Positions 26,418-36,196 of a stretch of DNA of 64,000 bases are shown piece after piece. The notes under the pieces were generated by a model that saw only the letters and a list, made by a program, of their open reading frames with translations, made no database searches and was not told where the DNA came from. The DNA lies in NCBI RefSeq assembly GCF_900172355.1, contig NZ_FWFZ01000007.1, forward strand, positions 142,277-206,276, read 5' to 3'. The position numbers were made by a program, and so were the translations under genes. Origin of the DNA: Roseisalinus antarcticus (GTDB lineage: Bacteria; Pseudomonadota; Alphaproteobacteria; Rhodobacterales; Rhodobacteraceae). Numbering within the stretch: position 1 is the first letter of the stretch; every line of letters begins with the position of its first letter.

Positions 26418-26870
26418 TCAGGGTTTGAACGGGGCCATGCCCGCGCGGGCGAGCGCGTCGGCGCGTTCGTTTTCCGGGTGGCCGGCGTGGCCCTTGACCC
26501 ATTCCCAGGTGATGTCGTGGCGCTGGGTGGCGTCCTCGAGGCGGCGCCAGAGGTCTTCGTTCTTCACCGGCTTCTTGGTCGAGGTCTTCCACCCGCGGCG
26601 TTTCCATCCGGCGATCCATTCGGTGATGCCGCCCTTCACGTAGGCGCTGTCGGTGACGATGGTGATGCGGGACGGCCGGCCGAGGGCCTCGAGCGCGGAG
26701 ATCGCGGCCATGAGTTCCATGCGGTTGTTCGTGGTATGGGCCTCGCCGCCCGAAAGCTCGCGCTCCTTGACGGTGGTGTGTCCGTCGCGGGCCAGAAGAA
26801 GTGTGCCCCAGCCGCCGGGGCCGGGGTTTCCCGAGCAGGCGCCGTCGGTATAGGCGTAGAGGTCGGGCAT
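26418..26870 (-). CDS. rnhA: Ribonuclease HI
   Basis: A 150-residue RNase H that cuts the RNA strand of RNA-DNA hybrids. The start [22 protein letters not shown] carries the first catalytic Asp (D9). The Glu is in NRMELMAA, the second Asp in VTDSAYV, and the last in NERADALA. The ATG at 26870 overlaps the DUF3429 stop, supporting this start over a longer frame. Confidence 0.96.
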   Translation of the reverse strand: MPDLYAYTDGACSGNPGPGGWGTLLLARDGHTTVKERELSGGEAHTTNNRMELMAAISALEALGRPSRITIVTDSAYVKGGITEWIAGWKRRGWKTSTKKPVKNEDLWRRLEDATQRHDITWEWVKGHAGHPENERADALARAGMAPFKP

Positions 26871-27319
26871 CAGAAGATCACCGGTAGCAGTGTCAGGATG
26901 ACCGCCGCGCTGAGGCCGATCCGCAGGGTCATCCACCAGGCGGGAGCAAGGCCCCACCGGGCGAATTGCGCGTCAAGCAACAGCAGCGCGGCGAAGCCCG
27001 CGGCCAGGTTCGTGGCCGCCGAAGTGGGGCCGCCGCCGGTCATGAAGAAGGCCCAGAGGGCGGGCAGGGTCGACAGGGCATAGCCCGCGGCGGCCCGTGG
27101 ACCATCCGCCTTGGTGGCGAAGCCCCAGAGGACACCGGACATGAAAGACAGGATGATGGCGCCGTAAAAGAGCTGTACGTATGGGCCGACGAAGCGGCCG
27201 CCGATGAGGGTGGCGGCCTGTTGGCCGAAGCCGGGCATCAGCACCGTGAGCGCCCCCCACAGGAACGGAACAAGGCCGGCGCAGCCGAGGATCAGGGCGG
27301 ATGTGGGTGGTCTGGTCAT
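26870..27319 (-). CDS. DUF3429 family integral membrane protein
   Basis: A 149-residue hydrophobic protein with about five transmembrane segments. The conserved stretch [18 protein letters not shown] is characteristic of DUF3429. Function unknown. The start [15 protein letters not shown] at 27319 is preferred because it leads straight into helix 1. It is co-directional and overlapping with rnhA. Confidence 0.87.
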   Translation of the reverse strand: MTRPPTSALILGCAGLVPFLWGALTVLMPGFGQQAATLIGGRFVGPYVQLFYGAIILSFMSGVLWGFATKADGPRAAAGYALSTLPALWAFFMTGGGPTSAATNLAAGFAALLLLDAQFARWGLAPAWWMTLRIGLSAAVILTLLPVIF

Positions 27320-27414
27320 GGGGGAGGATTGAGCGCACCCGGAGCGGTTTGGCAAGGGTCGGGGTGCAATGCGTGCCTTGGCGTTGGCGCTTTGTCGCGT
27401 GATCTGGGCAGGTC

Positions 27415-27476
27415 GGGACGCCGTTCGGCGCTCGTCCCGGCCCGGGGGGCCGGAACATCGCCCCGCCCGCCGTCCC
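27415..27476 (+). repeat. Palindromic intergenic element family A, copy 4
   Basis: The same core with an enlarged apical arm: CCGGCC (27437-27442) pairs with GGCCGG (27448-27453) around CGGGG. The outer stem is GGGACG with CGTCCC (27471-27476). It lies between DUF3429 and ispH. Confidence 0.8.
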
Positions 27477-27525
27477 CTGGCATTTCCGGTGTGACACGTG
27501 GCGTGAGGGGGCCCTCGTTCGGGTC

Positions 27526-28476
27526 TCAGGCGGGTTCGCGCAGGACGCGGGGCACCTTGAATTCGACATGTTCCTCGGCCGTGGTCACCGTCTCGACCGT
27601 GACCTCATGGCGCAGACGGAAGGCGTCGATGACCTCTTCGATCAGCACTTCGGGCGCCGAGGCCCCCGCGGTCACGCCGACCGATCCGATCCCTTCCAGC
27701 GCCCGCCAGTCGATGTCGGTCGCGCGCTGGACAAGCTGGGCGTAGCTGCAGCCCGCCTTGCGGGCGACCTCGACCAGGCGGCGGGAGTTCGAGGAATTGG
27801 GGGCGCCGACGACCAGCAGGGCGTCGACACGCGGCGCCATGGCCTTCACCGCCTCCTGGCGGTTGGTGGTGGCGTAGCAGATGTCTTCCTTGTGGGGGCC
27901 GGCGATGGCGGGGAAGCGGGCCTGCAGCGCCGCCACGATGTCGGCCGTGTCATCGACCGACAGGGTGGTCTGGGTCACGAAGGCCAGCTTCTCGGGGTCA
28001 CGGACCGAGACGTTGGCCACGTCCTCGACGGTTTCGACCAGCAGGACCTCGCCCTCGGGCAGCTGGCCCATGGTTCCGATCGTCTCGGGGTGGCCCGCAT
28101 GCCCGATCATGATCATCTGCAGGCCGTTCTCGGCGTGGCGGGCTGCCTCGATATGCACCTTGGACACCAGCGGGCAGGTGGCATCGACGAACACCATCTC
28201 GCGCCGGGCCGCTTCGGCGGGAACAGCTTTGGGCACCCCGTGGGCCGAAAAGATCACTGGCCGGTCCGGGGGGCAATCGTCCAGCTCTTCGACGAAGACC
28301 GCGCCTTTCGCCCGCAGATCGTCGACCACGAAGCGGTTGTGGACGATCTCGTGCCGGACATAGACCGGCGCCCCCCATTTCGAGAGCGCCATCTCGACGA
28401 TCTTGATTGCGCGATCCACGCCGGCGCAGAAACCGCGCGGCGCGGCGAGATACAATGTGAGCGGTGGGTTTGTCAT
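27526..28476 (-). CDS. ispH: 4-hydroxy-3-methylbut-2-enyl diphosphate reductase
   Basis: A 316-residue Fe-S enzyme for the last step of the MEP isoprenoid pathway, giving IPP and DMAPP. The three cluster cysteines are visible: C17 (RGFCAGV), C101 (DATCPLV) and C200 ([11 protein letters not shown]). The active-site [10 protein letters not shown] and [11 protein letters not shown] blocks are intact. It is monocistronic or loosely linked to the NYN gene upstream. Confidence 0.97.
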   Translation of the reverse strand: MTNPPLTLYLAAPRGFCAGVDRAIKIVEMALSKWGAPVYVRHEIVHNRFVVDDLRAKGAVFVEELDDCPPDRPVIFSAHGVPKAVPAEAARREMVFVDATCPLVSKVHIEAARHAENGLQMIMIGHAGHPETIGTMGQLPEGEVLLVETVEDVANVSVRDPEKLAFVTQTTLSVDDTADIVAALQARFPAIAGPHKEDICYATTNRQEAVKAMAPRVDALLVVGAPNSSNSRRLVEVARKAGCSYAQLVQRATDIDWRALEGIGSVGVTAGASAPEVLIEEVIDAFRLRHEVTVETVTTAEEHVEFKVPRVLREPA

Positions 28477-28604
28477 GGCTCCTCCGGTTCAGCCAAGAGG
28501 TAAGGGACCGGATGCCGTGCGTCCAGTGGGGGGACGTCGGGCCAGAAGCCTCCGGTACCCGGACGGCCGGGGCGGCGGCAGGCCCGATGTCAGGCGTGGC
28601 GAGG

Positions 28605-29183
28605 CTACTCGCCGTTGACCAGTTCCGCTTCGGCGGAGCTCTCGGCGCGGGGTTCGCGCGGCGGGCGGCCGACGACATCGCGCAGCTCGTCGAGCTCGAT
28701 GAAGTTGTCGGCCTGCCGGCGCAGTTCGTCGGCGATCATCGGCGGCTGGGACCGGATGGTGGAGCAGACCGAAACCCGCACGCCCTTGCGCTGGAGCGCC
28801 TCTACGAGGGGACGGAAATCGCCGTCACCGGAGAACAGCACGATATGGTCCACATGGGCCGCGGTTTCCATCGCGTCGACCGCAAGCTCTATGTCCATGT
28901 TGCCCTTGACCTTGCGCCGGCCCTGGCTGTCGGTGAACTCCTTGGCCGGCTTGGTGACCATGGTGAAGCCGTTGTAATGGAGCCAGTCCACGAGGGGCCG
29001 GATCGGCGAGTAGTCGTCATTTTCGAGCAGCGCCGTGTAGTAGAAGGCGCGCAGCATCTTTCCACGACGCATGAATTCCTGTCGCAGCAACTTGTAGTCG
29101 ATGTCGAACCCGAGTGACTTTGCCGCCGCATAAAGGTTCGATCCATCGATGAAGAGCGCGAGTCGCTCGTCCCGATAAAACAT
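28605..29183 (-). CDS. NYN domain protein (LabA/DUF88 type)
   Basis: A 192-residue protein with a PIN-like NYN nuclease domain. Conserved acidic residues appear in LFIDGSNLYAAAKSLG, KGNMDIELAVDAME and LFSGDGDFRPLVEAL. Such proteins are predicted metal-dependent RNases. The C-terminal 25 residues are polar and low-complexity. It is divergent from folK. Confidence 0.92.
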   Translation of the reverse strand: MFYRDERLALFIDGSNLYAAAKSLGFDIDYKLLRQEFMRRGKMLRAFYYTALLENDDYSPIRPLVDWLHYNGFTMVTKPAKEFTDSQGRRKVKGNMDIELAVDAMETAAHVDHIVLFSGDGDFRPLVEALQRKGVRVSVCSTIRSQPPMIADELRRQADNFIELDELRDVVGRPPREPRAESSAEAELVNGE

Positions 29184-29273
29184 TGAATGTCCTTCTCAAT
29201 GAGCTTGCCCTGCCGCTGGTGTCCGTGAGCGAGTGAGTGGTATCGAGGTCCGGCAGGGATGGGGGCAATGTAA

Positions 29274-29882
29274 ATGTTCGGTGACGAGGATCAAGGCAAT
29301 GCGGTGGCCGGAACCGGTCATTTCGTGCTTGTTGCCGCAGGGGCAAACGAGGTGACCGAAGGGAAATCTCCGGCAGAGCGCGTGGCGGTCGCCTTCGCCG
29401 CACTGCCCGGGCGGCTGCGGGGCCCGGTCCGGCCGAGCCGGTTCTACCGCTCGCCCGCCTTCCCGCCCGGGGCCGGGCCGGACTACGTGAACGCCGCGTG
29501 CGTGGCGCGGACGCCGCTCGGCCCGCAGGAGGTCCTGGCAGCGCTGGACGCGCTGGAGGCCGAGGCGGGGCGGGTCCGGGGGCAGCGCTGGGGTGCCCGG
29601 GTGCTCGACCTCGACCTGATCGCCTGGGACGCGGAGATCCTGCCGTCGGAGCAGACGTTGCGGCACTGGATGTCGCTGCCGCTGGACCGACAGATGCACG
29701 AGGTGCCGGACAGCCTGATCCTGCCCCATCCGCGGATGCAGGATCGCAGTTTCGTCCTGCGGCCGGCGGCCGAGGTGGCGCCGGACTGGCGGCATCCGCT
29801 GCTCGGACGGACAGTCGCCGAGCTTCTGGCGGCGCGGCCCCAGCAGGAGCGCGACGCCGTGGTGCCCGTCGCCGGCGGATAG
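29274..29882 (+). CDS. folK: 2-amino-4-hydroxy-6-hydroxymethyldihydropteridine pyrophosphokinase
   Basis: A 202-residue HPPK that transfers pyrophosphate to the pterin in folate synthesis. The catalytic signature is [15 protein letters not shown], and [22 protein letters not shown] and [13 protein letters not shown] are typical blocks. The N-terminus is a little longer than in E. coli FolK; a later start near [10 protein letters not shown] has no good codon. It leads the rpoZ-rel block. Confidence 0.9.
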   Translation: MFGDEDQGNAVAGTGHFVLVAAGANEVTEGKSPAERVAVAFAALPGRLRGPVRPSRFYRSPAFPPGAGPDYVNAACVARTPLGPQEVLAALDALEAEAGRVRGQRWGARVLDLDLIAWDAEILPSEQTLRHWMSLPLDRQMHEVPDSLILPHPRMQDRSFVLRPAAEVAPDWRHPLLGRTVAELLAARPQQERDAVVPVAGG

Positions 29883-29980
29883 GCGCGGGCCCAGATCGGT
29901 TTCGCCTTGTCAATCCCTCTCGTGCGGAGTATGGCTCCAATCTCCGAAGACCACATTTATTGCAAGACACTGGAGGCCCC

Positions 29981-30340
29981 ATGGCCCGCGTTACCGTCGA
30001 AGATTGCGTAGACAAGGTTCCAAACCGGTTCGAGCTCGTGATGCTTGCCGCCCACCGGGCGCGTGAGATCAGCGCCGGCGCACCGCTGACCGTCGACCGC
30101 GACAACGACAAGAACCCCGTTGTGTCGCTGCGTGAGATTGCCGAAGAGACCCAGCAATCCGACGATCTTCGCGAGCGCATGATCGAGGCCCAGCAGACCC
30201 AGATCGAGGTCGACGAGCCCGAGGATGACGCGATGGCGCTCCTGATGGGTCAGTCGGAGCCGGCGGACAAGCCGGTCGACGACGACATGTCCGAGGAGAA
30301 GCTGCTTCGCGCTTTGATGGAGGCGCAGGGCCAGCGCTAA
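29981..30340 (+). CDS. rpoZ: RNA polymerase omega subunit
   Basis: A 119-residue omega subunit that helps assemble RNA polymerase. It begins [30 protein letters not shown] with the family motif. An acidic, alphaproteobacterial-type extension follows. TGGAGG stands just upstream of the ATG. The usual rpoZ-rel neighbourhood is kept. Confidence 0.97.
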   Translation: MARVTVEDCVDKVPNRFELVMLAAHRAREISAGAPLTVDRDNDKNPVVSLREIAEETQQSDDLRERMIEAQQTQIEVDEPEDDAMALLMGQSEPADKPVDDDMSEEKLLRALMEAQGQR

Positions 30341-30362
30341 GCGGCGCCCGGCGGGCACTCCG

Positions 30363-32525
30363 ATGCTTGAGCGGACCCGGATGACGACCAGTTGCGACGC
30401 CCTGATTGGTCTGGTCCGTTCCTATAACCCCCGAAGTGACGAGGCGCTGCTGCGCCGCGCCTATGACGTTGGCGACGAGATGCACGCCGGCCAGATGCGG
30501 CGCTCGGGCGAGCCGTATTTCACGCATCCCGTCGCCGTGGCGATCATCCTCGCCGAGATGCAGATGGATGACGCCACGGTCGTCACCGCCCTGCTTCACG
30601 ACACGATCGAGGACACCAAGGCCAGCTATCCCCGGGTGGAAGAGCTGTTCGGTCGCGAGATCGCCGAGCTTGTGGATGGGGTCACCAAGCTGACGAACCT
30701 GCAGCTGAGTTCCAGCGAGACCAAGCAGGCCGAGAATTTCCGCAAGCTCTTCATGGCGACCAGCCGCGACCTGCGCGTGACGCTGGTGAAGCTGGCCGAC
30801 CGTCTGCACAACATGCGCACGATCAAGTCGATGGCGCCTGAGAAGCAGGCCCAGAAGGCGCGCGAGACCATGGACATCTACGCGCCGCTGGCCGGGCGCA
30901 TGGGGATGCAGTGGATGCGCGAGGAGCTGGAGGATCTGGCCTTCCGCGTGCTGAACCCCGCGGGGCGGGAATCGATCATCCGGCGGTTCGTCACACTCCA
31001 GAAGGAGGCCGGCGACGTGGTCGAGAAGATCACCGCCGACATGACGCTGGAGCTGAAGAAGGCGAAGATCGAGGCCGAGATCCAAGGCCGCGCCAAGAAG
31101 CCCTACTCGATCTGGCGCAAGATGCAGGAGAAGGAACAGGGCTTTTCCCGGCTCTCCGACATCTACGGCTTTCGGATCATCACCGAGAACGAGGCCGATT
31201 GCTATCGTGCGCTGGGCGCGATCCATCAGCGATGGCGGGCGGTTCCGGGCCGGTTCAAGGACTACATCAGCCAGCCCAAGTCCAACGGCTACCGCTCCAT
31301 CCACACGACGGTTTCGGGGCGCGACGGCAAGCGGGTCGAGGTGCAGATCCGCACCCGCCAGATGCACGAGGTCGCCGAAACCGGCGTGGCCGCGCATTGG
31401 TCCTATCGTGACGGCGAACGGGTGGAAAACCCCTTTGCCGTCGATCCCCAACGCTGGATCGCCGCCCTGACCGAGCGCCTGGACGACGGCCATGACCACG
31501 ACGAGTTCCTCGATATGGTCAAGCTGGAAATGTACACCGACCAGGTGTTCTGTTTCACGCCCAAGGGGGACGTGATCAAGCTGCCGCGGGGGGCGACGCC
31601 GATCGACTTCGCCTATTCGATCCACACCCGGATCGGCCATGCGACCGTCGGCGCCAAGGTCGACGGGCTGCGGGTGCCGCTGTGGACGCGGCTCAAGAAC
31701 GGCCAGTCGGTCGAGATCATCACCGCCGAGGGGCAAAGCCCGCAAGCCACCTGGATCGACATCGCGGTGACCGGGCGCGCCAAGACGGCGATTCGCCGGT
31801 CGCTGCGCGAGGAAGATCGCGAACGGTTCATCAAGCTGGGCCAGGAACTGGCGCGCGTCGCCTTCGAGCACGTCGGCAAACGGGCGACCGAGAAGGCCCT
31901 GCGCACGGCCGCCAAGGCGCTGGCTTTCGAGAATACCGCCGACATGCTGGAAAAGCTGGGCTCGGCCGAGTTTCCCGCCCGCGAGGTGGTGGCGGCGATC
32001 TATCCGGACCTCGCCGACCGCGGCAAGGGCGAGGAGATCGACGCCCGGCGTGCGGTTCTGGGCCTTGCGCCCGGCCACAGCCATGCCCGCGCCGCCTGCT
32101 GCCAGCCGGTCCCCGGAGAGCGGATCGTCGGCATCACGATGCGCGGCAAGGGCGTGGTCGTGCATGCCATCGACTGTGCCGTGCTGGCCCGGCACGAGGA
32201 CAACCTCGACCGCTGGGTCGACCTGCACTGGCAGGAGGGCACCCACCCGCCGGTCAACACGGTGACCCTGGATCTGGCGATTATCAACGACGCGGGCGTT
32301 CTCGGGCGGATTTGCACATTGATCGGAGAGCAATCCGCCAATATCTCCAACCTGAAGTTCATCGACCGAAAATCGGATTTTTTCAGATTGCTGGTGGACG
32401 TGGATCTGCGCGATGCGGAACATCTGCACAGGGTCATGACGGCGCTGGAGGCCGACAGCAACGTGGCCTCGATCACGCGCCACAGGGATCCGAGACGCGC
32501 GGACGAGGTCGAAATCGGCGCCTGA
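30363..32525 (+). CDS. relA: Bifunctional (p)ppGpp synthetase/hydrolase (Rel/SpoT)
   Basis: A 720-residue stringent-response enzyme. The HD hydrolase domain is intact (YFTHPVAVA and LLHDTIEDT). The synthetase domain has RFKDYISQPKSNGYRSIHT. The TGS domain (VFCFTPKGDVIKLPRGATPIDFAYSIH) follows near residue 400, and an ACT domain ends the protein. Both activities should be present, as is usual where a single Rel serves an alphaproteobacterium. The ATG at 30363 may be replaced by one at 30381 (MTTSCDALIG). Confidence 0.97.
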   Translation: MLERTRMTTSCDALIGLVRSYNPRSDEALLRRAYDVGDEMHAGQMRRSGEPYFTHPVAVAIILAEMQMDDATVVTALLHDTIEDTKASYPRVEELFGREIAELVDGVTKLTNLQLSSSETKQAENFRKLFMATSRDLRVTLVKLADRLHNMRTIKSMAPEKQAQKARETMDIYAPLAGRMGMQWMREELEDLAFRVLNPAGRESIIRRFVTLQKEAGDVVEKITADMTLELKKAKIEAEIQGRAKKPYSIWRKMQEKEQGFSRLSDIYGFRIITENEADCYRALGAIHQRWRAVPGRFKDYISQPKSNGYRSIHTTVSGRDGKRVEVQIRTRQMHEVAETGVAAHWSYRDGERVENPFAVDPQRWIAALTERLDDGHDHDEFLDMVKLEMYTDQVFCFTPKGDVIKLPRGATPIDFAYSIHTRIGHATVGAKVDGLRVPLWTRLKNGQSVEIITAEGQSPQATWIDIAVTGRAKTAIRRSLREEDRERFIKLGQELARVAFEHVGKRATEKALRTAAKALAFENTADMLEKLGSAEFPAREVVAAIYPDLADRGKGEEIDARRAVLGLAPGHSHARAACCQPVPGERIVGITMRGKGVVVHAIDCAVLARHEDNLDRWVDLHWQEGTHPPVNTVTLDLAIINDAGVLGRICTLIGEQSANISNLKFIDRKSDFFRLLVDVDLRDAEHLHRVMTALEADSNVASITRHRDPRRADEVEIGA

Positions 32526-32550
32526 GAGCGGCGTAGGGGAAGGGCGGGAC

Positions 32551-33174
32551 TTGGTCTTCAAGCGCAGGGACAGACGCCCGATCTGGCAGGTGGTGTTGCG
32601 ATTCATATGGCCGCGCGGGGGCTGGGGGCGGGCCGCCCTCTACGTCCGCCACAGGCTGCGCCGCCTGCCGGACACGCCCGAGAAGATCTGCCGCGGGATC
32701 TGGGCCGGCGTCTTCGTGACCTTCACCCCATTCTACGGCCTGCATTTTCTCGTTTCGGCGATCATCGCCATGGTGATGCGGGGCAACCTGCTGGCCGCGT
32801 TGCTGTCGACCTTCTTCGGCAATCCGCTGACTTACGTTCCGATCGGGATCGTGTCGCTGAACATGGGCTACTGGCTGCTCGGCACCCGGCCGGGGGAGGG
32901 GTTCCACGAGAGCTTCCTGCAGAAGTTTTCGGGCGCGGGGCGGGATTTGTGGCATAATTTCAGCGCCATGTTCACGCCGGAGAAGGCCGAATGGGCGCGG
33001 CTGGCGCGGTTCTACCACGAGGTTTTCCTGCCCTATCTTGTGGGCGGGATCATCCCGGGGATCGTTGCTGCGACCGTTTGCTACTATCTCGCGTTGCCGG
33101 TCGTCCGGGCCTATCAGAACCGGCGCAAGAAGATGCTGCGCGCGAAGCTCGAGAAGTTGCGGGCCCGGGGCTGA
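32551..33174 (+). CDS. DUF2062 family membrane protein
   Basis: A 207-residue inner-membrane protein with two or three helices and basic ends. It carries the family pattern GIWAGVFVTFTPFYGLHF and FGNPLTYVP. Function unknown. The start is TTG at 32551, with AGGGGAAGG upstream. Confidence 0.9.
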   Translation: MVFKRRDRRPIWQVVLRFIWPRGGWGRAALYVRHRLRRLPDTPEKICRGIWAGVFVTFTPFYGLHFLVSAIIAMVMRGNLLAALLSTFFGNPLTYVPIGIVSLNMGYWLLGTRPGEGFHESFLQKFSGAGRDLWHNFSAMFTPEKAEWARLARFYHEVFLPYLVGGIIPGIVAATVCYYLALPVVRAYQNRRKKMLRAKLEKLRARG

Positions 33175-33204
33175 GCGCGGCGCGGGCAGACCCGCGGCGG
33201 GGAT

Positions 33205-33234
33205 GTCGCGGCCCGTTGCAATCCGGGCCGCGAC
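33205..33234 (+). other. Hairpin upstream of pdxJ
   Basis: GTCGCGGCCCG and CGGGCCGCGAC form a perfect 11-bp stem with an 8-base loop, 40 bases before the pdxJ ATG. It lacks a U-tract. It may end DUF2062 transcription weakly or shape the pdxJ leader. Confidence 0.5.
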
Positions 33235-33273
33235 GCCTATCGTCCGCTGACATCATGACGGGAGGCGCGGGCC

Positions 33274-34014
33274 ATGGAACGGCTGAGGCTGGGTGTGAAC
33301 ATCGACCACGTGGCGACCGTGCGCAACGCGCGCGGGTCGTCCTATCCGGACCCGGTCCGCGCGGCGAAACTGGCCGAAGAGGCCGGCGCCGACGGGATCA
33401 CGGCCCACCTGCGCGAGGACCGGCGGCACATTTCGGACGCCGATATCGAAGGGTTGATGGCGGCGTTGACGCTGCCGCTGAACTTCGAGATGGCCGCCAC
33501 CGACGAGATGCAGTCGATTGCCCTGCGCCACCGGCCCCACGCTGTGTGCCTCGTGCCGGAACGGCGCGAGGAGCGCACCACCGAGGGCGGGCTGGAGGTC
33601 GCGCGCGAAGAGAACCGGCTTGCCCATTTCATCGCACCGCTGGCGGAGGCCGGCTGCCGGGTGTCGATCTTCATCGCCGCAGACCGCGCCCAGATCGAAG
33701 CGGCGAACCGGATCGGGGCCGCTGTGGTGGAACTGCACACCGGGGCCTATTGCGACGCCCATGCCGAGGGACGCATGGAGGAGCGCGATGCCGAGCTCGA
33801 GCGGCTGCGCGGCATGGCCTCGCTTGCTCACAGCCTGGGGCTTGAGGTTCATGCCGGCCACGGCCTGACCTACGAGACGGTCGGCCCTATCGCCGCATTT
33901 CCGGAAGTGCGAGAATTGAACATCGGCCATTTCCTGATCGGCGAGGCGGTGTTTCGCGGGCTGGGGCCGGCGATCGCCGAGATGCGCCGGTTGATGGACG
34001 AGGCCCGGGCATGA
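33274..34014 (+). CDS. pdxJ: Pyridoxine 5'-phosphate synthase
   Basis: A 246-residue TIM-barrel enzyme that condenses 1-deoxyxylulose 5-phosphate with 3-amino-2-oxopropyl phosphate. Typical blocks are [42 protein letters not shown], and the C-terminal [11 protein letters not shown] and [12 protein letters not shown]. PdxJ is expected here, immediately upstream of acpS with two small genes between. Confidence 0.98.
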   Translation: MERLRLGVNIDHVATVRNARGSSYPDPVRAAKLAEEAGADGITAHLREDRRHISDADIEGLMAALTLPLNFEMAATDEMQSIALRHRPHAVCLVPERREERTTEGGLEVAREENRLAHFIAPLAEAGCRVSIFIAADRAQIEAANRIGAAVVELHTGAYCDAHAEGRMEERDAELERLRGMASLAHSLGLEVHAGHGLTYETVGPIAAFPEVRELNIGHFLIGEAVFRGLGPAIAEMRRLMDEARA

Positions 34015-34316
34015 TCGTGCATGTCGTGCTGTTGCGCCTGGCCAGAGGCTGGGACGCCGCCGAGTTGGCCGATGTGATGGACGGGCTTGGCGTCCTCTCC
34101 CTGCCGGGTCTTCTGGGGTTCCGGCACGGGCCGAATCTGGACGCCGAGCGGAAGTCGCCGCAGTTCCCCTATGGCTTCGTCGTGGACTTCGCGGACCGCG
34201 CCGCGCTGGATCGTTATGCCGCCGATCCGGGGCACCAGGCGCTGGGGGCGCGGCTTGTGGCCTTGTGCGAGGGCGGCGGGGACGGCATCTTCGTGGCCGA
34301 CCTGGACGCCGGATGA
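34011..34316 (+). CDS. Dabb (stress-responsive A/B barrel) domain protein
   Basis: A 101-residue ferredoxin-like barrel protein starting [10 protein letters not shown]. The terminal part, [17 protein letters not shown], matches Dabb proteins. The catalytic role is unknown. It overlaps the pdxJ stop by 4 bases (ATGA), so it is coupled to pdxJ. Confidence 0.88.
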   Translation: MIVHVVLLRLARGWDAAELADVMDGLGVLSLPGLLGFRHGPNLDAERKSPQFPYGFVVDFADRAALDRYAADPGHQALGARLVALCEGGGDGIFVADLDAG

Positions 34317-34341
34317 CCGGGCCGAGTGCAAGGAGCATGAC

Positions 34342-34797
34342 ATGATGAAGGTTCGACACGCGGCGCTGGCCGGTCTCGTGGCGCTCGCGCCGATGACGGC
34401 GACGGCCGAGGCGATCGTGCGCGATTGCGACACCTACCAGGCGAACGCGCGCAATCTTTCGCGCCCGTTCGACGAGGCGACACGGCTATTCGCGAACGGA
34501 AACGCCGCCTTTCTGAGCCTGGCGCTGGGCGAACCGGCGTGCTGCGGGGCGCATATGATGGTGACGCTGCTTCCGGCCGATGAGCCGTTTGCGCTCTGCG
34601 CCCTCGTCACCGACGCGTCCGAGATGGGCTGGTCCCGCCTGTCCCTCGCCGGGGCGCAGGCGGGCTATGACCCCGCGATCGGGCTGGTCGTGGCAATCCC
34701 CGGCGAGCGGTTCGATTCGGTCGATTTCGTCCCGTTCGTTCTTCAGGTCACCGTCAATCAGGCCACCGGCACCGTCAGCGCGGTCGAGCTGCGGTGA
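34342..34797 (+). CDS. Secreted/periplasmic hypothetical protein
   Basis: A 151-residue protein with a signal peptide ([23 protein letters not shown]) and a mature part with four Cys (DCDTYQ, ACCGAH, ALC). Two could form disulfides. The second ATG at 34345 is an equally good start; AAGGAG lies upstream. No family recognised. Its stop overlaps the acpS GTG. Confidence 0.82.
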   Translation: MMKVRHAALAGLVALAPMTATAEAIVRDCDTYQANARNLSRPFDEATRLFANGNAAFLSLALGEPACCGAHMMVTLLPADEPFALCALVTDASEMGWSRLSLAGAQAGYDPAIGLVVAIPGERFDSVDFVPFVLQVTVNQATGTVSAVELR

Positions 34798-35192
34798 TTC
34801 TCGGCATCGGCACGGACCTTGCGAATATCGAGCGGATCGAGCGGACGCTCGACCGGTTCGGCGACCGGTTCCGCAACCGGGTCTTTACCGAGACAGAACA
34901 GCACAAGGCGGAGCGGAGGCGGGATGTTGCCGGCACCTATGCCAAGCGCTGGGCCGCCAAGGAGGCCTGTTCCAAGGCGCTGGGTACCGGCTTGCGGATG
35001 GGCATCGCGTGGAAGGACATGGCGGTGTCGAACCTGCGCACCGGGCAGCCCGTGATGCACGTCACCGGCTGGGCCGCCGAGCGGCTGTCAGACATGACGC
35101 CGCAGGGCCATCGGGCGATCATCCACGTCACCCTGACCGACGATCATCCATGGGCCCAGGCCTTCGTTGTCATCGAGGCGCGGCCTCTGTGA
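34794..35192 (+). CDS. acpS: Holo-[acyl-carrier-protein] synthase
   Basis: A 132-residue phosphopantetheinyl transferase that activates ACP. It shows the Mg-binding Asp in [12 protein letters not shown] and the [14 protein letters not shown] motif with the catalytic Glu. The start is GTG, overlapping the upstream stop. Classic position between pdxJ and lepB. Confidence 0.96.
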   Translation: MILGIGTDLANIERIERTLDRFGDRFRNRVFTETEQHKAERRRDVAGTYAKRWAAKEACSKALGTGLRMGIAWKDMAVSNLRTGQPVMHVTGWAAERLSDMTPQGHRAIIHVTLTDDHPWAQAFVVIEARPL

Positions 35193-35193
35193 C

Positions 35194-35262
35194 GGGGCGG
35201 TGGACGGTGTACGACGCTCGGCCCGCGGCAGGCCGCGGACCATCGCCCCGCCCACCGTCCCC
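35194..35262 (+). repeat. Palindromic intergenic element family A, copy 5
   Basis: The best-paired copy. Outer stem GGGGCGGTGG (35194-35203) pairs with CCACCG-T-CCCC (35252-35262). The long apical arm is CCGCGGC (35223-35229) with GCCGCGG (35232-35238). It lies between acpS and lepB. Confidence 0.85.
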
Positions 35263-35354
35263 TGCTGGCACGGCGACGGGGCAAGGGCGTAGCTTGACAG
35301 GGCGCGCGGCGGCGCTCATGTAGCGGCCAACCAAAACAAGGGGACAGGCACATC

Positions 35355-36191
35355 ATGGCTGAGAAAGAGGGTGTCCTGCACAGCATCTGGGAGACCGTGA
35401 AGACGGTGGTCTATGCGTTGTTGATTGCAGGGATCTTTCGCACGCTGTTCTTTCAGCCGTTCTGGATCCCGTCCGGGTCGATGAAGGATACGCTGCTGAT
35501 CGGGGATTTCCTCTTCGTCAACAAGATGGCGTATGGCTATTCCTACGCCTCCTGTCCCTCGATCCGGATTCCGGCGCTGGGGGTGGATATCGGCGCCGAC
35601 GATTTCTGCGGCGTGTTCCAGGGTGCGGAGGACCGTCTTTGGGGCAGCGAGCCCGAGCGCGGCGACGTGGTGGTCTTTCGCCACCCGGTCACCGGGCGCG
35701 ATTTCATCAAGCGGCTGATCGGCCTGCCCGGGGACCGGATCCAGATGCAGGACGGCCAATTGATCCTGAACGGCACGCCGGTCACCGTCACCGACGCCGG
35801 CATCTTTGAGGAAGAGTTCGCACCGCAGGGCCCCCAGGGGCTGCGCCCGCGCTGCGCCAACGGGGCCGTCGGGGCCGGGGCCGTTTGCGAAAAGCGCCGG
35901 TTCACCGAGACCCTGCCCAACGGCGTCTCGCACGACATCCTCGACATCCGCAGCCAAGGCTACGACGATACCGGAGTCTACACGGTGCCGGAGGGGCATT
36001 ACTTCTTCATGGGCGACAACCGCGACAATTCGCGCGACAGCCGCGAGCCGCAGGCCTCGGGCGGTGTCGGCTTCGTGCCGCGTGAGGATATCGTCGGCCG
36101 CGCGGACCGGATCATCTTTTCCTCCGCGGGGCGTTCGATGCTGTATTTCTGGACATGGCGCAGCGACCGGTTCTTCAAGGCAATCGACTAG
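35355..36191 (+). CDS. lepB: Signal peptidase I
   Basis: A 278-residue membrane-bound peptidase that removes signal peptides of secreted proteins. An N-terminal helix (VVYALLIAGIFRTLFF) is followed by box B with catalytic S42 (PSGSMKDTLLIGD). The general base K119 lies in FIKRLIGLPGD, and box E is intact (GDNRDNSRDSR). It is preceded by repeat A copy 5. The next gene contains a degenerate copy of this enzyme. Confidence 0.97.
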   Translation: MAEKEGVLHSIWETVKTVVYALLIAGIFRTLFFQPFWIPSGSMKDTLLIGDFLFVNKMAYGYSYASCPSIRIPALGVDIGADDFCGVFQGAEDRLWGSEPERGDVVVFRHPVTGRDFIKRLIGLPGDRIQMQDGQLILNGTPVTVTDAGIFEEEFAPQGPQGLRPRCANGAVGAGAVCEKRRFTETLPNGVSHDILDIRSQGYDDTGVYTVPEGHYFFMGDNRDNSRDSREPQASGGVGFVPREDIVGRADRIIFSSAGRSMLYFWTWRSDRFFKAID

Positions 36192-36196
36192 GGCCG

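Noticed and set aside
29205..29260. CCCTGCCG and CGGCAGGG near 29210 as a terminator between divergent genes
   Set aside because: The spacer is about 30 bases and the site lies in the divergent NYN-folK promoter region, where no terminator is expected.
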